Positions 1 to 8,225 of a stretch of DNA of 39,229 nt are shown here, one piece after another. The stretch lies in NCBI GenBank assembly GCA_013298845.1, contig JAAFJN010000026.1:1779-41007 (forward strand), read 5' to 3'. The translations under genes and the position numbers were made by a program. How positions within the stretch are numbered: the stretch's first letter is position 1; every line of letters starts with the position of its first letter. Origin of the DNA: Chitinophagales bacterium. Lineage in GTDB: Bacteria > Bacteroidota > Bacteroidia > Chitinophagales > Saprospiraceae. The notes below the pieces were generated by a model. It was not told where the DNA came from and made no database searches. It saw only the letters and a program-made list of their open reading frames with translations.

Positions 1-1
1 T

Positions 2-181
2 TTTACGCACGTGCATTACCGGGCCATGAACGAAGTGCCCACCATTATTTTGGTATCGGTGGTGTTTTTGGCCGTTTTTAAAAACCTCATCAATTGGTGG
101 TACCTCGGTATTGGGGTGCTGGGCTTTACCAGCCTCATTGGTTACGCCATTTATAAAGTTCAAAAACGCGGCGGTTTATAA
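2..181 (+). CDS. HemJ/CopD-family membrane protein, C-terminal 59 residues (5' end outside window)
   Basis: The open frame enters from the window edge and stops at 179-181. The 59 residues contain the motif RAMNEVPT followed by a hydrophobic segment (IILVSVVFLAVF), a short polar stretch, a second hydrophobic segment and a basic tail (YKVQKRGGL). The R-x-x-NEVPT motif followed by a membrane helix is typical of the C-terminus of HemJ, the oxygen-independent protoporphyrinogen IX oxidase of haem synthesis (UPF0093). This is an inner-membrane protein. Only the tail is visible, so the assignment rests on that motif. The next gene begins 15 nt downstream, which suggests co-transcription. Confidence 0.6.
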   Translation, partial: FTHVHYRAMNEVPTIILVSVVFLAVFKNLINWWYLGIGVLGFTSLIGYAIYKVQKRGGL

Positions 182-196
182 TTTCATTTAACCAAT

Positions 197-3100
197 ATGC
201 ACAAAAAAGCAACCCGGATTTACGTATCCTGCGACCCTTCGGACAAAGCCAATGCGCTTCAATTGCAGCAGTTTATTGCCGCCATTGATCCTGGTTTTGC
301 CGTTGAATTTTGGAACCGGGGGCCATATACCGACCAAGAGTTTCGGCCAGCGGCAAAGACCTGGCTGGAGTCGGCGCAATTGTTTATTGCGGTGCATTCG
401 GCGGATTATGAACAATTGCCCGATACGCGCTGGGAATTGGAACTGGCATTGGCCGAAAACGAACGCCGCAACGGTGCGCTCATGATTGTGGTGGTGCAGG
501 GCCGCCACGCCGTTATTCCGCAAAAATTACGCGGTTTTACCGTGCTTCCCGGCCCCGACGAAGCCATTGAGGGTAGTTTGAGCGAACGGCAGTTGGTGCG
601 CTCCAGTCGGCATATTTTGGAAATGCTGCGCGAAACCGCCGCCTCCCGCCCGGCCGATAGCAATACGCGCAAAATTCCGCTCACCATCCCCGACGTGCAG
701 GAGCGCCTCATTTACACCTGTCAGCGCCACAATTTGCTCGATGCCCTGCACTTGTTGCACGTGTTGTTGTACGACGAACAAATGGCCCGTACCGCCCGGC
801 AGTTGCAGGACGATTTTCTCGGGGCCGATTTAAAATACGGGGTGCAATTGGCCGATTATCTCGATTCGGTGGCGCACATTAAAACCCAAACCGAAGCGCT
901 CATTGGCCAAATTTCCGATGAACAACAGTTGCGGCCGGGTTGGCGTACCTTATTTTTGGACACCTACAAAAAAAGTGAACTCCACCAAACCACCGCTTTT
1001 TTCTTTCCCAACGACGACATTAAAATTCCCGAAACCCTCAACTTGCCCGCGGCTGCCGACGGCACCGAGGAACACACGGGGTTTTTGTCGTACGAACAAA
1101 AATTAGAATTTCGGCGCCTGCTCCTGCTTTGCCAGGATGCGCTCGCCGTGGAAAAATACGCCGCCGCGCACCATTATTGCGAACAGGCGCGCACCCAAAT
1201 TGACCCGCAATCGGCCCAATTATACGAGTATTTACTGGTCTCTTTTATCAAAAAAGAACAACCGGTCAACATCGTTCGCCGCCTGCTCGATGGCGTGGCC
1301 AGCGGTTATAACCACGTAAAACTGTACTCCGACCGCTACAACCAGTACCAACACCACGATCCGCCCCAATGCCCCTCCGAAACCGGCGTGCACAACCAGG
1401 AAGTAGCGGTGGAAGAACTGGCCTCGGCGCTGCATTCCCTGTATTCGGGCATCGAGCACAATGCCATTTGTCACACGGGCGCGCGCGATCCGGGCGAAAG
1501 TGCCGCCGGACAATCCACCATTCTGAAATGTCTCGACGCGTTTACCCGCATCTTTCATTCCTTGTCGCCCACGTCCATTTTTATTGATTCGTTGTTGATC
1601 GAATTGGTGGGCGGCGGCAAATACAATTGGATGGAACGAATGGCCGTCAACAGCCAGGGCGGCATCTCGTTTATTGGCAACAGCAGTTTTGACATCAAGG
1701 GCAAAGCCGATGAGTTATTGGCCATGATGGAAAAAGCCGATACGCACCGGTCACCGGCCAAACAACGCGAAATGGTGCGCGAAGACCTGTTTTGGGGGCT
1801 TTTGAACCAATGCGAACGATTGGCGGCCCAATACCGCGAAGAAAAACGCCTCCACCACGTCAAAACCGACCTGCGCCGCTCGGTGATTCGGTTGGTGCAG
1901 GCTTGCGTGGCCGGGCATTTTTTGCTGGTGCGCCCCGGCGATGAACTGGAACCCGAAAAATCGCTGCTCCGACTCGCCATTGAACTGCTGGTACCCCAAC
2001 TCATGAAAGAAGGCGGGCGCTACGAACTGCCCGATACCATTTTGCTCGACTGGTTTACCCTCGACCAAAATGGCCGCCTGACGGTGGTGGAAACCGATTT
2101 TGCCTACCGCGATTTCGACGCTTTGGCCTTGTTAAAAGCCATTGTCAGCGAACACGCCGGTGCCGATAAATGGCCCGTTATTGAAGAAAATATGCACCAG
2201 GTGGTGTGGCAAAAATACCTCGATCACACCGAAGCCCTGTACGAAAAAGTCCGCCACGGGCTGCAATTCACCGATTTTCGGCGTTTAGACGGCCTCGAAG
2301 CGCGCAAAATGCTGATTGATTGCCACCGCCGCCGCTGGATTTGTCATTTGGCATTCCCGAACAGCGAGGTGCAATTACCCAACCGCATGATTACCGAACT
2401 GGCCGGCGAGGGTTTGATGCTTTGGTTTACCCTCAACACATCGGGGGTGAACAACCACCCCGACGCGCAATTTTTCCAGTTCAACGCCCGGCAGGAACTC
2501 TACGCGCTCATTGCCCACGCCCCGCAATGGACCGAAGAAAAAGTAACGGCGGCGGTGATCCGCAACCTCTACCAAAAACAAACCTTGCCCGCTTACGCGC
2601 AGGTCCGCGCCGGGGTGGAAGCCGACCGGCCCAAAATGGCCATTGTTTTGGGGGCTATGCTGGCGGCGTTTAAAACCCATCCGTTGCCCGAATACCTCGA
2701 CGCGGCGCACAAGGAGATCATGGAGGAAACCAAATTTAAGTGGATTGACATTGACCGCTACGGCAAATTGTACAATTTCAGCACCGATTTTGACGCCGTG
2801 GCGTTGTTGGAACAAATGTTGGACGTGTTGCCTTTGCGGTACCCTAAATTTGATACTTACCGCCGCATTGCCGATAACCGGTGGCGCGAACAATTAAAGC
2901 GTTACGAAAACGAAATCAGCGTGTTGCGCCACGAAAACCGCCTCGCCGAACGCCGCACCGTGGCCGATATTATCTGGCGGTTAAAAGGTGTTTATTTGTT
3001 TTTCAACGACCGCAAATACCTCGAATTGCCCATGCTGGAATTGTATAACCAGGGGCGCATTCGGTGGTTTAACCGCTTTTTGGGCATTTTTAAAACCAAT

Positions 3101-3211
3101 GACAACCATTTTGAAAACCTCATCATTGGTTTTGACCTAAAAGCCGAACGCATCGAAATTCAAATGTATTGGGATAAATTTCCCGAATTTGACCAAAATA
3201 TTCAACAATAA
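197..3211 (+). CDS. Large protein with degenerate TIR-like N-terminal domain
   Basis: 1004 aa with an ATG start 15 nt after the upstream stop. Residues ~5-120 follow a TIR fold pattern: a beta-strand opening (TRIYVSCDPSDK) where typical TIRs have a SYS/D motif, an FWNRGPY segment matching the BB-loop region, a helix ending in ESAQLFIAVHS, and a helix carrying WELELALAENE where the catalytic glutamate of NADase TIRs usually lies. The remaining ~870 residues are soluble, mostly helical and unrecognised. Residues ~300-360 look TPR-like, and no transmembrane segment or signal peptide is visible. The sirtuin gene starts 6 nt downstream, so two possible NAD-handling proteins sit in one transcript. 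TIR-like is inference from pattern; the usual opening motif is changed and activity cannot be assumed. It could be a cytosolic sensor, scaffold or effector. Confidence 0.5.
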   Translation: MHKKATRIYVSCDPSDKANALQLQQFIAAIDPGFAVEFWNRGPYTDQEFRPAAKTWLESAQLFIAVHSADYEQLPDTRWELELALAENERRNGALMIVVVQGRHAVIPQKLRGFTVLPGPDEAIEGSLSERQLVRSSRHILEMLRETAASRPADSNTRKIPLTIPDVQERLIYTCQRHNLLDALHLLHVLLYDEQMARTARQLQDDFLGADLKYGVQLADYLDSVAHIKTQTEALIGQISDEQQLRPGWRTLFLDTYKKSELHQTTAFFFPNDDIKIPETLNLPAAADGTEEHTGFLSYEQKLEFRRLLLLCQDALAVEKYAAAHHYCEQARTQIDPQSAQLYEYLLVSFIKKEQPVNIVRRLLDGVASGYNHVKLYSDRYNQYQHHDPPQCPSETGVHNQEVAVEELASALHSLYSGIEHNAICHTGARDPGESAAGQSTILKCLDAFTRIFHSLSPTSIFIDSLLIELVGGGKYNWMERMAVNSQGGISFIGNSSFDIKGKADELLAMMEKADTHRSPAKQREMVREDLFWGLLNQCERLAAQYREEKRLHHVKTDLRRSVIRLVQACVAGHFLLVRPGDELEPEKSLLRLAIELLVPQLMKEGGRYELPDTILLDWFTLDQNGRLTVVETDFAYRDFDALALLKAIVSEHAGADKWPVIEENMHQVVWQKYLDHTEALYEKVRHGLQFTDFRRLDGLEARKMLIDCHRRRWICHLAFPNSEVQLPNRMITELAGEGLMLWFTLNTSGVNNHPDAQFFQFNARQELYALIAHAPQWTEEKVTAAVIRNLYQKQTLPAYAQVRAGVEADRPKMAIVLGAMLAAFKTHPLPEYLDAAHKEIMEETKFKWIDIDRYGKLYNFSTDFDAVALLEQMLDVLPLRYPKFDTYRRIADNRWREQLKRYENEISVLRHENRLAERRTVADIIWRLKGVYLFFNDRKYLELPMLELYNQGRIRWFNRFLGIFKTNDNHFENLIIGFDLKAERIEIQMYWDKFPEFDQNIQQ

Positions 3212-3217
3212 CCGCCT

Positions 3218-3910
3218 ATGAAAAAGAAAAAAGTTGTTGTCCTCACCGGCGCGGGTATTAGTGCCGAAAGTGGAATTAAAACCTTCCGCGACGCCGACGG
3301 CCTCTGGGAGAACCACCGGATTGAAGACGTAGCCACGCCCGAAGCCTGGTACAAAAATCCCGAATTGGTGTTGGAATTTTACAACCAACGCCGCGCCCAA
3401 CTGGCCACCGTGGAACCCAACGCCGGGCACCGCACTTTGTACGACATGGAGCGCGAATTTCAAGTGCACATCATCACCCAAAACGTAGATGACCTGCACG
3501 AACGCGCCGGAAGTTCCCAAATTATGCACCTCCACGGCGAACTCAAAAAAGTGCGCTCCGAGCGGTTTTCCAATCTGGTGTACACCCGCGACGGCGACGT
3601 GCACTTGGGGGATACCTGCGAGCGCGGCGCGCAGTTGCGGCCCCATATCGTGTGGTTTGGCGAAGCGGTACCGATGATTGAACCCGCCGCCAAAATAGTC
3701 GCCACCGCCGATGCGTTGCTGATCATTGGTACCTCTTTGCAGGTGTATCCCGCAGCCGGATTAATGGCGTATGCCCCCGTCGGAATTCCCGTTTTTTACA
3801 TTGATCCCAACCCGCAGGTTAATCATGAATTGAAGCGGATGCGCAACCTGACGGTCATTGCCGAACCGGCCTCCACGGGTGTAGAAAAAGCCCGGCAGAT
3901 GCTCTTGTAA
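3218..3910 (+). CDS. cobB: NAD-dependent protein deacylase (CobB-type sirtuin)
   Basis: 230 aa, close to the normal short CobB length. The NAD-binding signature GAGISAESGI is at residues 11-20, TQNVDDLHERAG at ~87-98, the catalytic histidine in MHLHGE at H106, and GTSLQVYPAAGL near residue 175. The Y55-N-Q-R58 motif in FYNQRR matches the Tyr/Arg pair that lets E. coli CobB remove succinyl and malonyl groups as well as acetyl. The zinc-binding cysteine pairs of larger sirtuins are mostly missing, as in many bacterial short forms. It removes acyl groups from lysine using NAD, releasing nicotinamide and O-acyl-ADP-ribose in the cytoplasm. It follows the TIR-like gene by 6 nt and is probably co-transcribed. 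Confidence 0.9.
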   Translation: MKKKKVVVLTGAGISAESGIKTFRDADGLWENHRIEDVATPEAWYKNPELVLEFYNQRRAQLATVEPNAGHRTLYDMEREFQVHIITQNVDDLHERAGSSQIMHLHGELKKVRSERFSNLVYTRDGDVHLGDTCERGAQLRPHIVWFGEAVPMIEPAAKIVATADALLIIGTSLQVYPAAGLMAYAPVGIPVFYIDPNPQVNHELKRMRNLTVIAEPASTGVEKARQMLL

Positions 3911-3969
3911 CCAACGCCGGTTTTTTGATAAATTTACGGGTGTACTGCGGTACCTATGGGTAATTGTGG

Positions 3970-3977
3970 TACATTTG
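3970..3977 (+). promoter_or_regulatory. Candidate Bacteroidota -7 promoter box for ald
   Basis: TACATTTG matches the Bacteroidota sigma-ABfrA -7 consensus TAnnTTTG and is followed by C. It lies about 70 nt before the alanine dehydrogenase start. A well-spaced -33 TTTG is not evident, so the call rests on the -7 box and position. Confidence 0.5.
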
Positions 3978-3985
3978 CGCCCTAT

Positions 3986-4003
3986 TTTGTCTAAATAGAC
4001 AAA
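3986..4003. promoter_or_regulatory. Perfect 18-bp palindrome, candidate operator for ald
   Basis: TTTGTCTAAATAGACAAA has two 8-bp arms in perfect inverted repeat around a central AA. It begins 9 bp after the -7 box, so it covers the expected transcription start and could block or position RNA polymerase. The size and symmetry fit a dimeric transcription factor site. The regulator is unknown. An Lrp/AsnC-type protein would be a natural guess for alanine dehydrogenase, but the sequence does not show it. Confidence 0.4.
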
Positions 4004-4046
4004 CAGGTTTCTAACACAAATTATTCACCAACATTTCTCGTATATT

Positions 4047-5159
4047 ATGATTATCGGAGTACCAAAAGAGATAAAAAGTAATGAAAACCGCGTTGCGCTG
4101 ACGCCAGGTGGCGCAATGGAGTTTGCAAAACGCGGGCATACCGTATATATTCAAAGCAGCGCCGGAGAGGGTAGTGGTTTTGAAGACGAAGATTACATCG
4201 AGGCAGGTGCTAAAATTCTGCAAACCGCCGATGAAGTATGGGCCATTGCCGAGATGATTATGAAGGTAAAGGAACCCATCAAGGAGGAATACGCGCGTTG
4301 TCGCAAAGACCAATTAATTTTTACGTATTTCCACTTTGCCAGCAGCGAAGAACTGACCCACGCCATGATTGCCAGTGGTGCCGTTTGTTTGGCTTACGAA
4401 ACCGTAGAAACCAAAGATCGCCAGTTGCCGTTGTTAATTCCTATGTCGGAAGTAGCCGGTCGGATGGCCATTCAGCAGGGTGCCAAATTTTTGGAAAAAC
4501 CGGTGAAAGGTCGCGGTGTATTGTTGGGCGGTGTTCCCGGCGTTCCTCCCGGTAAAGTATTGGTATTAGGTGGTGGTATTGTAGGTACCCAGGCCGCCAA
4601 AATGGCCGCTGGTTTGGGCGCACAGGTGACCATTCTCGACGTAAGCCTTACCCGTTTGCGTTACCTCAGCGACGTTATGCCCAGCAACGTCATCACGATG
4701 TTCTCCAGCGAGTACAATATTCGCCGCCTCATCAAAGACCACGATCTGATCGTTGGTGCGGTGTTGATTCCCGGTGCCAAAGCCCCCAAACTCATCACCA
4801 AAGACATGTTGGGCCTCATGCGTCCGGGCACCGTTATGGTAGACGTAGCCGTGGACCAGGGCGGTTGTTTTGAAACTACCCACGCTACCACCCACGCCGA
4901 CCCGACCTATATCGTTGACCACGTAGTGCACTATTGCGTTGCCAATATGCCCGGTGCTGTACCATTTACGTCCACCGTGGCCTTAACCAACGCGACCTTG
5001 CCTTATGCGTTGCAATTGGTACAAAAAGGCTGGAAACAGGCTTGTAAAGACAATATCGAACTCAAACTCGGTCTCAACGTAGTGGGCGGCAAAGTAGTTT
5101 ACCAGGGCGTCGCCGATGCCTTCGGTTTGCCCATGCACAACGTGGAAGAAGTTTTGTAG
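4047..5159 (+). CDS. ald: Alanine dehydrogenase
   Basis: 370 aa, the normal length. It catalyses the reversible NAD-dependent oxidative deamination of L-alanine to pyruvate and ammonia in the cytoplasm. The opening MIIGVPKEIKSNENRVALTP is the family signature. Residue numbering matches characterised enzymes: R15 and K75 (in KVKEP) for substrate binding, H96 as catalytic base, and the aspartate in VMVDVAVDQGG near residue 270. The Rossmann NAD-binding loop GGGIVGTQAA is near residue 176. The protein is complete with no oddities. It has its own promoter and palindrome upstream and a hairpin terminator downstream inside the repeat element. It is convergent with the choice-of-anchor L gene. Confidence 0.96.
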   Translation: MIIGVPKEIKSNENRVALTPGGAMEFAKRGHTVYIQSSAGEGSGFEDEDYIEAGAKILQTADEVWAIAEMIMKVKEPIKEEYARCRKDQLIFTYFHFASSEELTHAMIASGAVCLAYETVETKDRQLPLLIPMSEVAGRMAIQQGAKFLEKPVKGRGVLLGGVPGVPPGKVLVLGGGIVGTQAAKMAAGLGAQVTILDVSLTRLRYLSDVMPSNVITMFSSEYNIRRLIKDHDLIVGAVLIPGAKAPKLITKDMLGLMRPGTVMVDVAVDQGGCFETTHATTHADPTYIVDHVVHYCVANMPGAVPFTSTVALTNATLPYALQLVQKGWKQACKDNIELKLGLNVVGGKVVYQGVADAFGLPMHNVEEVL

Positions 5160-5160
5160 G

Positions 5161-5418
5161 AGTGAAAAGTGAAGAGTGAAGAGTGAAGAGTGAAAAGTGA
5201 AGAGTGAAAAGTTTGCCCGTTGTTGCGTACTCATTTTTAGTAGTGAGTGATATGTTTTTTTAAACAGGATAAAATACTCTGAGCATTTTGCCCTGTTTTT
5301 TACCCAAAATAAAAGAACACTCTACGACAAGCAAACTATTCACTATTCACTATTCACTATTCACTATTCACTATTCACTATTCACTATTCACTATTCACT
5401 ATTCACTCTTCACTCTTC
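5161..5418. repeat. Stem-loop intergenic element with heptanucleotide arms (copy 1)
   Basis: The left arm is seven tandem heptamers AGTGAAR (5161-5209). The right arm is ten ACTATTC plus two ACTCTTC units (5335-5418), broadly complementary to the left arm. Just inside each arm is a related conserved segment, AGTTTGCCCGTTGTTGCG on the left; on the right the reverse complement reads AGTTTGCTTGTCGTAGAG. The array starts 1 bp after the ald stop codon and ends immediately before the stop codon of the converging gene. Copy 2 at 6701-7008 shares the arms and the inner segment. Confidence 0.85.
5262..5301 (+). terminator. Probable Rho-independent terminator of ald
   Basis: AAACAGG (5262-5268) pairs with CCTGTTT (5292-5298). 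An inner AAAAT/ATTTT stem (5271-5275 with 5285-5289) lies around a short loop. The T run at 5296-5301 completes a plus-strand terminator. It sits in the loop of the heptamer element. Confidence 0.5.
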
Positions 5419-5419
5419 A

Positions 5420-6607
5420 CTAAAAACCGGTAATAAACACTTCTACCCGTCTATTTTTATCCAGGGTTTCGTAGCGGGGCATTTGTTCGCCCTGCCAGGT
5501 AGCCACAATGCGGGATGCCGGAATACCTTCCGCGATCAGGTGGTTTTTGAGCCATTCTACTCGTTTTTGTGATAAGGCCATGTTTTCTTCTTCCGTACCC
5601 ACATTATCGCAGTGGCCCACCATTTCAATTTTACTTTTGGGGTGTTTTTTTAAGGTATTGACCATGCGCCGGAGTTCGCGTCTGTTGCGGGCTTCGTATT
5701 CGTTGGTGGCGTACCGTATTTCAAACGACTGATAATAGGACGAAATACTGTTGTTTTCGAGAAAAACCGCCGAATCGAGGTTTTCGTCGGAGGCATCGGC
5801 GATGGCAATTTTGAGCACGTACGTTTTGCCCGGTTCCACTTTTTCGCGCACATCGAGCACTTGGGTAAACCCGTCGAACAAAATTTGTTTGCCGCCTTCG
5901 TTGCTTTTGTACAAATAGGAATTCTGCGGCGGGCAACTTTCCTTATCTTCGTTACCGGCGTTTACGGTATTGATACAAATGGCCTCTTTTTGGTTGGGCG
6001 TGAGCGCGATATTGCGTTTTGGGCCGCCTTTTTCGGATAAATAAAACGCAAAAACGTCGTTGTATTTGGAACAAACGTACTCGTCGTATTCCTCCGAGGC
6101 AAATACATACCGGTAATAAAAAGTGTCGGCTTTCGGGATAAACGTCAGTTCGATGGTGCGGGCATCGTAGGTTTTGTAGTTGATTTCTTTTGTCAAATCT
6201 TCGTCGCCGGGTTCAAGCGGCATGGCCGAATAACCGGTTTCGGTTCGGCGGGAAATCCCCGTTACGTCGTGCGAAGTGTAGTTTTCTTCTTTGTTGGGCG
6301 CGTTGACTTTAGCGACACTTCCGGTGGATAAAATAATGCCACGCCGGATGCCCAACGTGCGGCCCGGATCATCAAAAGCACCCAAAGCACCGCTTTTTAC
6401 GGTACAATTGCTCTTAATATCCACAATTTCGATGCCATTGGCCACGAGCCCCTTCACCAATTTGGTCAAAGAATGCTGCGTTGTATCCTGCGGCGAAATA
6501 GTAATGGATGAGGATTGCGCCCGAATCATAGCGGGCATTGCGGTAAAAAAGACCAGTGCAACGGCGATTGCACCGACTAACCGAAGGGGGGATTTGTGTT
6601 GGTTCAT
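5420..6607 (-). CDS. Secreted choice-of-anchor L domain protein with C-terminal OmpA-like domain
   Basis: 395 aa from the ATG at 6607. An in-frame start nine codons earlier lies inside the -7 box, and only the later start gives a clean signal peptide (basic MNQHKSPLR, a hydrophobic run, then a cut near AMIRAQ). Residues ~40-275 are a choice-of-anchor L domain: LVKGLVANGIEIVDI, the GIRRGIILSTG strand, and YRYVFASEEYDEYV...YNDVFAFYLS. The last ~105 residues are OmpA-like: IEMVGHCDNVG, LSQKRVEWLKNHL and KNRRVEVFI, the fold that binds peptidoglycan. Choice-of-anchor L proteins usually end in a T9SS or other sorting tail; here the tail is replaced by OmpA, suggesting periplasmic or outer-membrane attachment. 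Function is unknown. Confidence 0.85.
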   Translation of the reverse strand: MNQHKSPLRLVGAIAVALVFFTAMPAMIRAQSSSITISPQDTTQHSLTKLVKGLVANGIEIVDIKSNCTVKSGALGAFDDPGRTLGIRRGIILSTGSVAKVNAPNKEENYTSHDVTGISRRTETGYSAMPLEPGDEDLTKEINYKTYDARTIELTFIPKADTFYYRYVFASEEYDEYVCSKYNDVFAFYLSEKGGPKRNIALTPNQKEAICINTVNAGNEDKESCPPQNSYLYKSNEGGKQILFDGFTQVLDVREKVEPGKTYVLKIAIADASDENLDSAVFLENNSISSYYQSFEIRYATNEYEARNRRELRRMVNTLKKHPKSKIEMVGHCDNVGTEEENMALSQKRVEWLKNHLIAEGIPASRIVATWQGEQMPRYETLDKNRRVEVFITGF

Positions 6608-6633
6608 TACTAAAAAAGTTGGTGAGTGAAACA

Positions 6634-6641
6634 CAAAAATA
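6634..6641 (-). promoter_or_regulatory. -7 promoter box for the choice-of-anchor L/OmpA gene
   Basis: The minus strand reads TATTTTTG, matching TAnnTTTG, 26 nt upstream of the ATG at 6607. Its position rules out the more upstream ATG as the translation start. Confidence 0.5.
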
Positions 6642-6700
6642 AGTCTCTTTTTTAGTATATGCCTTGTTTTCCCAAAAATAGTATTTTAAATTACAATTAA

Positions 6701-7008
6701 GAGTGAAAAGTGAAGAGTGAATAGTGAAGAGTGAAAAGTGAAGAGTGAAAAATTTGCCCGTCGTAGAGTGTTCGTTTTACCACTAAGGTGCTATGAATAC
6801 ACTAAGATTCACTAAGCGTAGAGTGTTCATTTTTAAGATTTTAAAGACACTCTTCACTTTTCACTCTTCACTTTTCACTCTTCACTATTCACTTTTCACT
6901 CTTCACTTTTCACTCTTCACTCTTCACTTTTCACTTTTCACTCTTCACTCTTCACTCTTCACTTTTCACTCTTCACTTTTCACTCTTCACTCTTCACTTT
7001 TCACTCTT
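6701..7008. repeat. Stem-loop intergenic element with heptanucleotide arms (copy 2)
   Basis: The left arm is seven heptamers of the form (G/A/T)AGTGAA (6701-6749) and the right arm is 23 heptamers CACTNTT (6848-7008). The inner segment AATTTGCCCGTCGTAGAG matches copy 1. The loop holds CGTAGAGTGTTC twice and a core (AATACACTAAGATTCACTAA, then a TTTTTAAGATTTTAAAGA-like tail) that recurs at 30540-30600. The right arm runs into the stop codon of the desaturase gene. This accounts for most of the 400-bp gap between the two minus-strand genes; no gene is seen in it. Confidence 0.85.
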
Positions 7009-7011
7009 CAC

Positions 7012-8049
7012 TCAAGACGCGTATAACTGCCGGTATTCCCGGAAAGTAATCATTCGTTCCTGCTGTTCGTCCCAGAGTTTATTCATGAACAGACGCATAC
7101 TTTCGAAAAACGAAATGGTGGTGACGTAACGCGAAAACGCCGGGTTATCGTCGTGGCATTTTTGCAGGTGATAGTTGGGAATCAACGAACTAAGGTGGTG
7201 AATATGGTGAATACCGATATTGCCCGTCAACCATTGGAAAACGCGGGGCAGTTTCCAATACGTGCTGCCTTTGAGCGCCGCCATGACGTAATTCCATTCG
7301 CTTTTCCATTTTTTATACGCATTTTCGTGTTGGTGTTGGATAAAAAACGCGTAAAAGCACATCACTGAAAAAATCATCACGATGGGCAAGTGGATTTTCA
7401 AAAACGTCCAGGCACCAAACATCAGAATGCAGGCGGTATACACCCCAATCATAAACAAGTTGCTCGCCACCAAAGTCTTATTGGCGTATTCAAAACCCCG
7501 TTGTTTGATGGTGGCAAAACGGTTGTGGATAAAAACGTAATAAATGGAACCCACAACCAACAACACCAACGGCATTCGGAACAAGCGGTAACCCAATTTT
7601 TTGCTCCAGTGCATGGAGCGGTATTCCTGCACCGTCAACAGCGGCATATCGCCAATATCGCGGATATCTTCTTCCAGTCGGCCGCAGTTGGCGTGGTGAA
7701 AATTGTGCGCTTTGGCCCAATATTTATAAGGAATCAGGCTAAATGCGCTGCAAACAAAACCAATGGCATCGTTCATTTTGCGCGAAGCCATAAAAGATTG
7801 GTGTCCGCAATCGTGTTGAATAATAAAAATGCGCACCAAAAAAAAGGCATTTACCAAGGCCAAACCGAGGGTCAGCCAATACGAAATGGATAAACTAAAA
7901 TACATCAGTACCCATAAGGCCACAAACGGTAAAAACGTGGATAAAAGTTGCCCAACAGCGATTTTTGTGTTTGGAATTTGGTATTTTTTGACAATTTGTT
8001 GCCAATGCTCCATGATATATTGGAGCGAGTCGTTTACTTTACTTTCCAT
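7012..8049 (-). CDS. Membrane fatty acid desaturase
   Basis: 345 aa from the ATG at 8049 (MESKVND); the longer frame adds only an unlikely 18-residue tail. It is an integral membrane di-iron enzyme that introduces a double bond into fatty acyl chains of membrane lipids. The three histidine boxes are HDCGH (79-83), HNFHH (115-119) and HHIHH (~279-283). The spacing fits acyl-lipid omega-6/delta-12 type desaturases. Hydrophobic spans lie at ~35-78, ~165-185 and ~205-245. The TGA stop overlaps the final heptamer of the neighbouring repeat array. It is divergent from the phospholipase-like gene. Regiospecificity cannot be read from sequence. Confidence 0.9.
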   Translation of the reverse strand: MESKVNDSLQYIMEHWQQIVKKYQIPNTKIAVGQLLSTFLPFVALWVLMYFSLSISYWLTLGLALVNAFFLVRIFIIQHDCGHQSFMASRKMNDAIGFVCSAFSLIPYKYWAKAHNFHHANCGRLEEDIRDIGDMPLLTVQEYRSMHWSKKLGYRLFRMPLVLLVVGSIYYVFIHNRFATIKQRGFEYANKTLVASNLFMIGVYTACILMFGAWTFLKIHLPIVMIFSVMCFYAFFIQHQHENAYKKWKSEWNYVMAALKGSTYWKLPRVFQWLTGNIGIHHIHHLSSLIPNYHLQKCHDDNPAFSRYVTTISFFESMRLFMNKLWDEQQERMITFREYRQLYAS

Positions 8050-8212
8050 GTGCTTGAAAAAAAAATTACAGTAACAAAAGCCGGTTCGGACTATACCAAC
8101 CATACTTTTAAATTGCCGTCAAAGGGCCATTGGTAGCACAAAGGAAAGATTTAATTTTCAAAATCAGCGCATGGCGCGGAAAATTTTACACGGATTTGAT
8201 ACTCCTTAAATC

Positions 8213-8220
8213 TATCTTTG
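8213..8220 (+). promoter_or_regulatory. -7 promoter box very close to the phospholipase-like gene start
   Basis: TATCTTTG followed by C matches TAnnTTTG. It ends 5 nt before the ATG at 8226, so transcription would start at or within about two bases of the start codon. A well-placed -33 box is not clear. Confidence 0.5.
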
Positions 8221-8225
8221 CCCGC

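Noticed and set aside
197-3910. Thoeris defence system
   Set aside because: The sirtuin is a complete short CobB with the Tyr/Arg deacylase pair and lacks the SLOG domain of ThsA, and the TIR-like domain is degenerate and fused to a large unrelated region.
5161-5418. CRISPR array
   Set aside because: The 7-bp units are contiguous with no spacers, and no cas genes are present.
6781-7026. Coding frame of repeating FTLHSSLFT residues
   Set aside because: It is the heptamer array read as codons, with no support as a gene.
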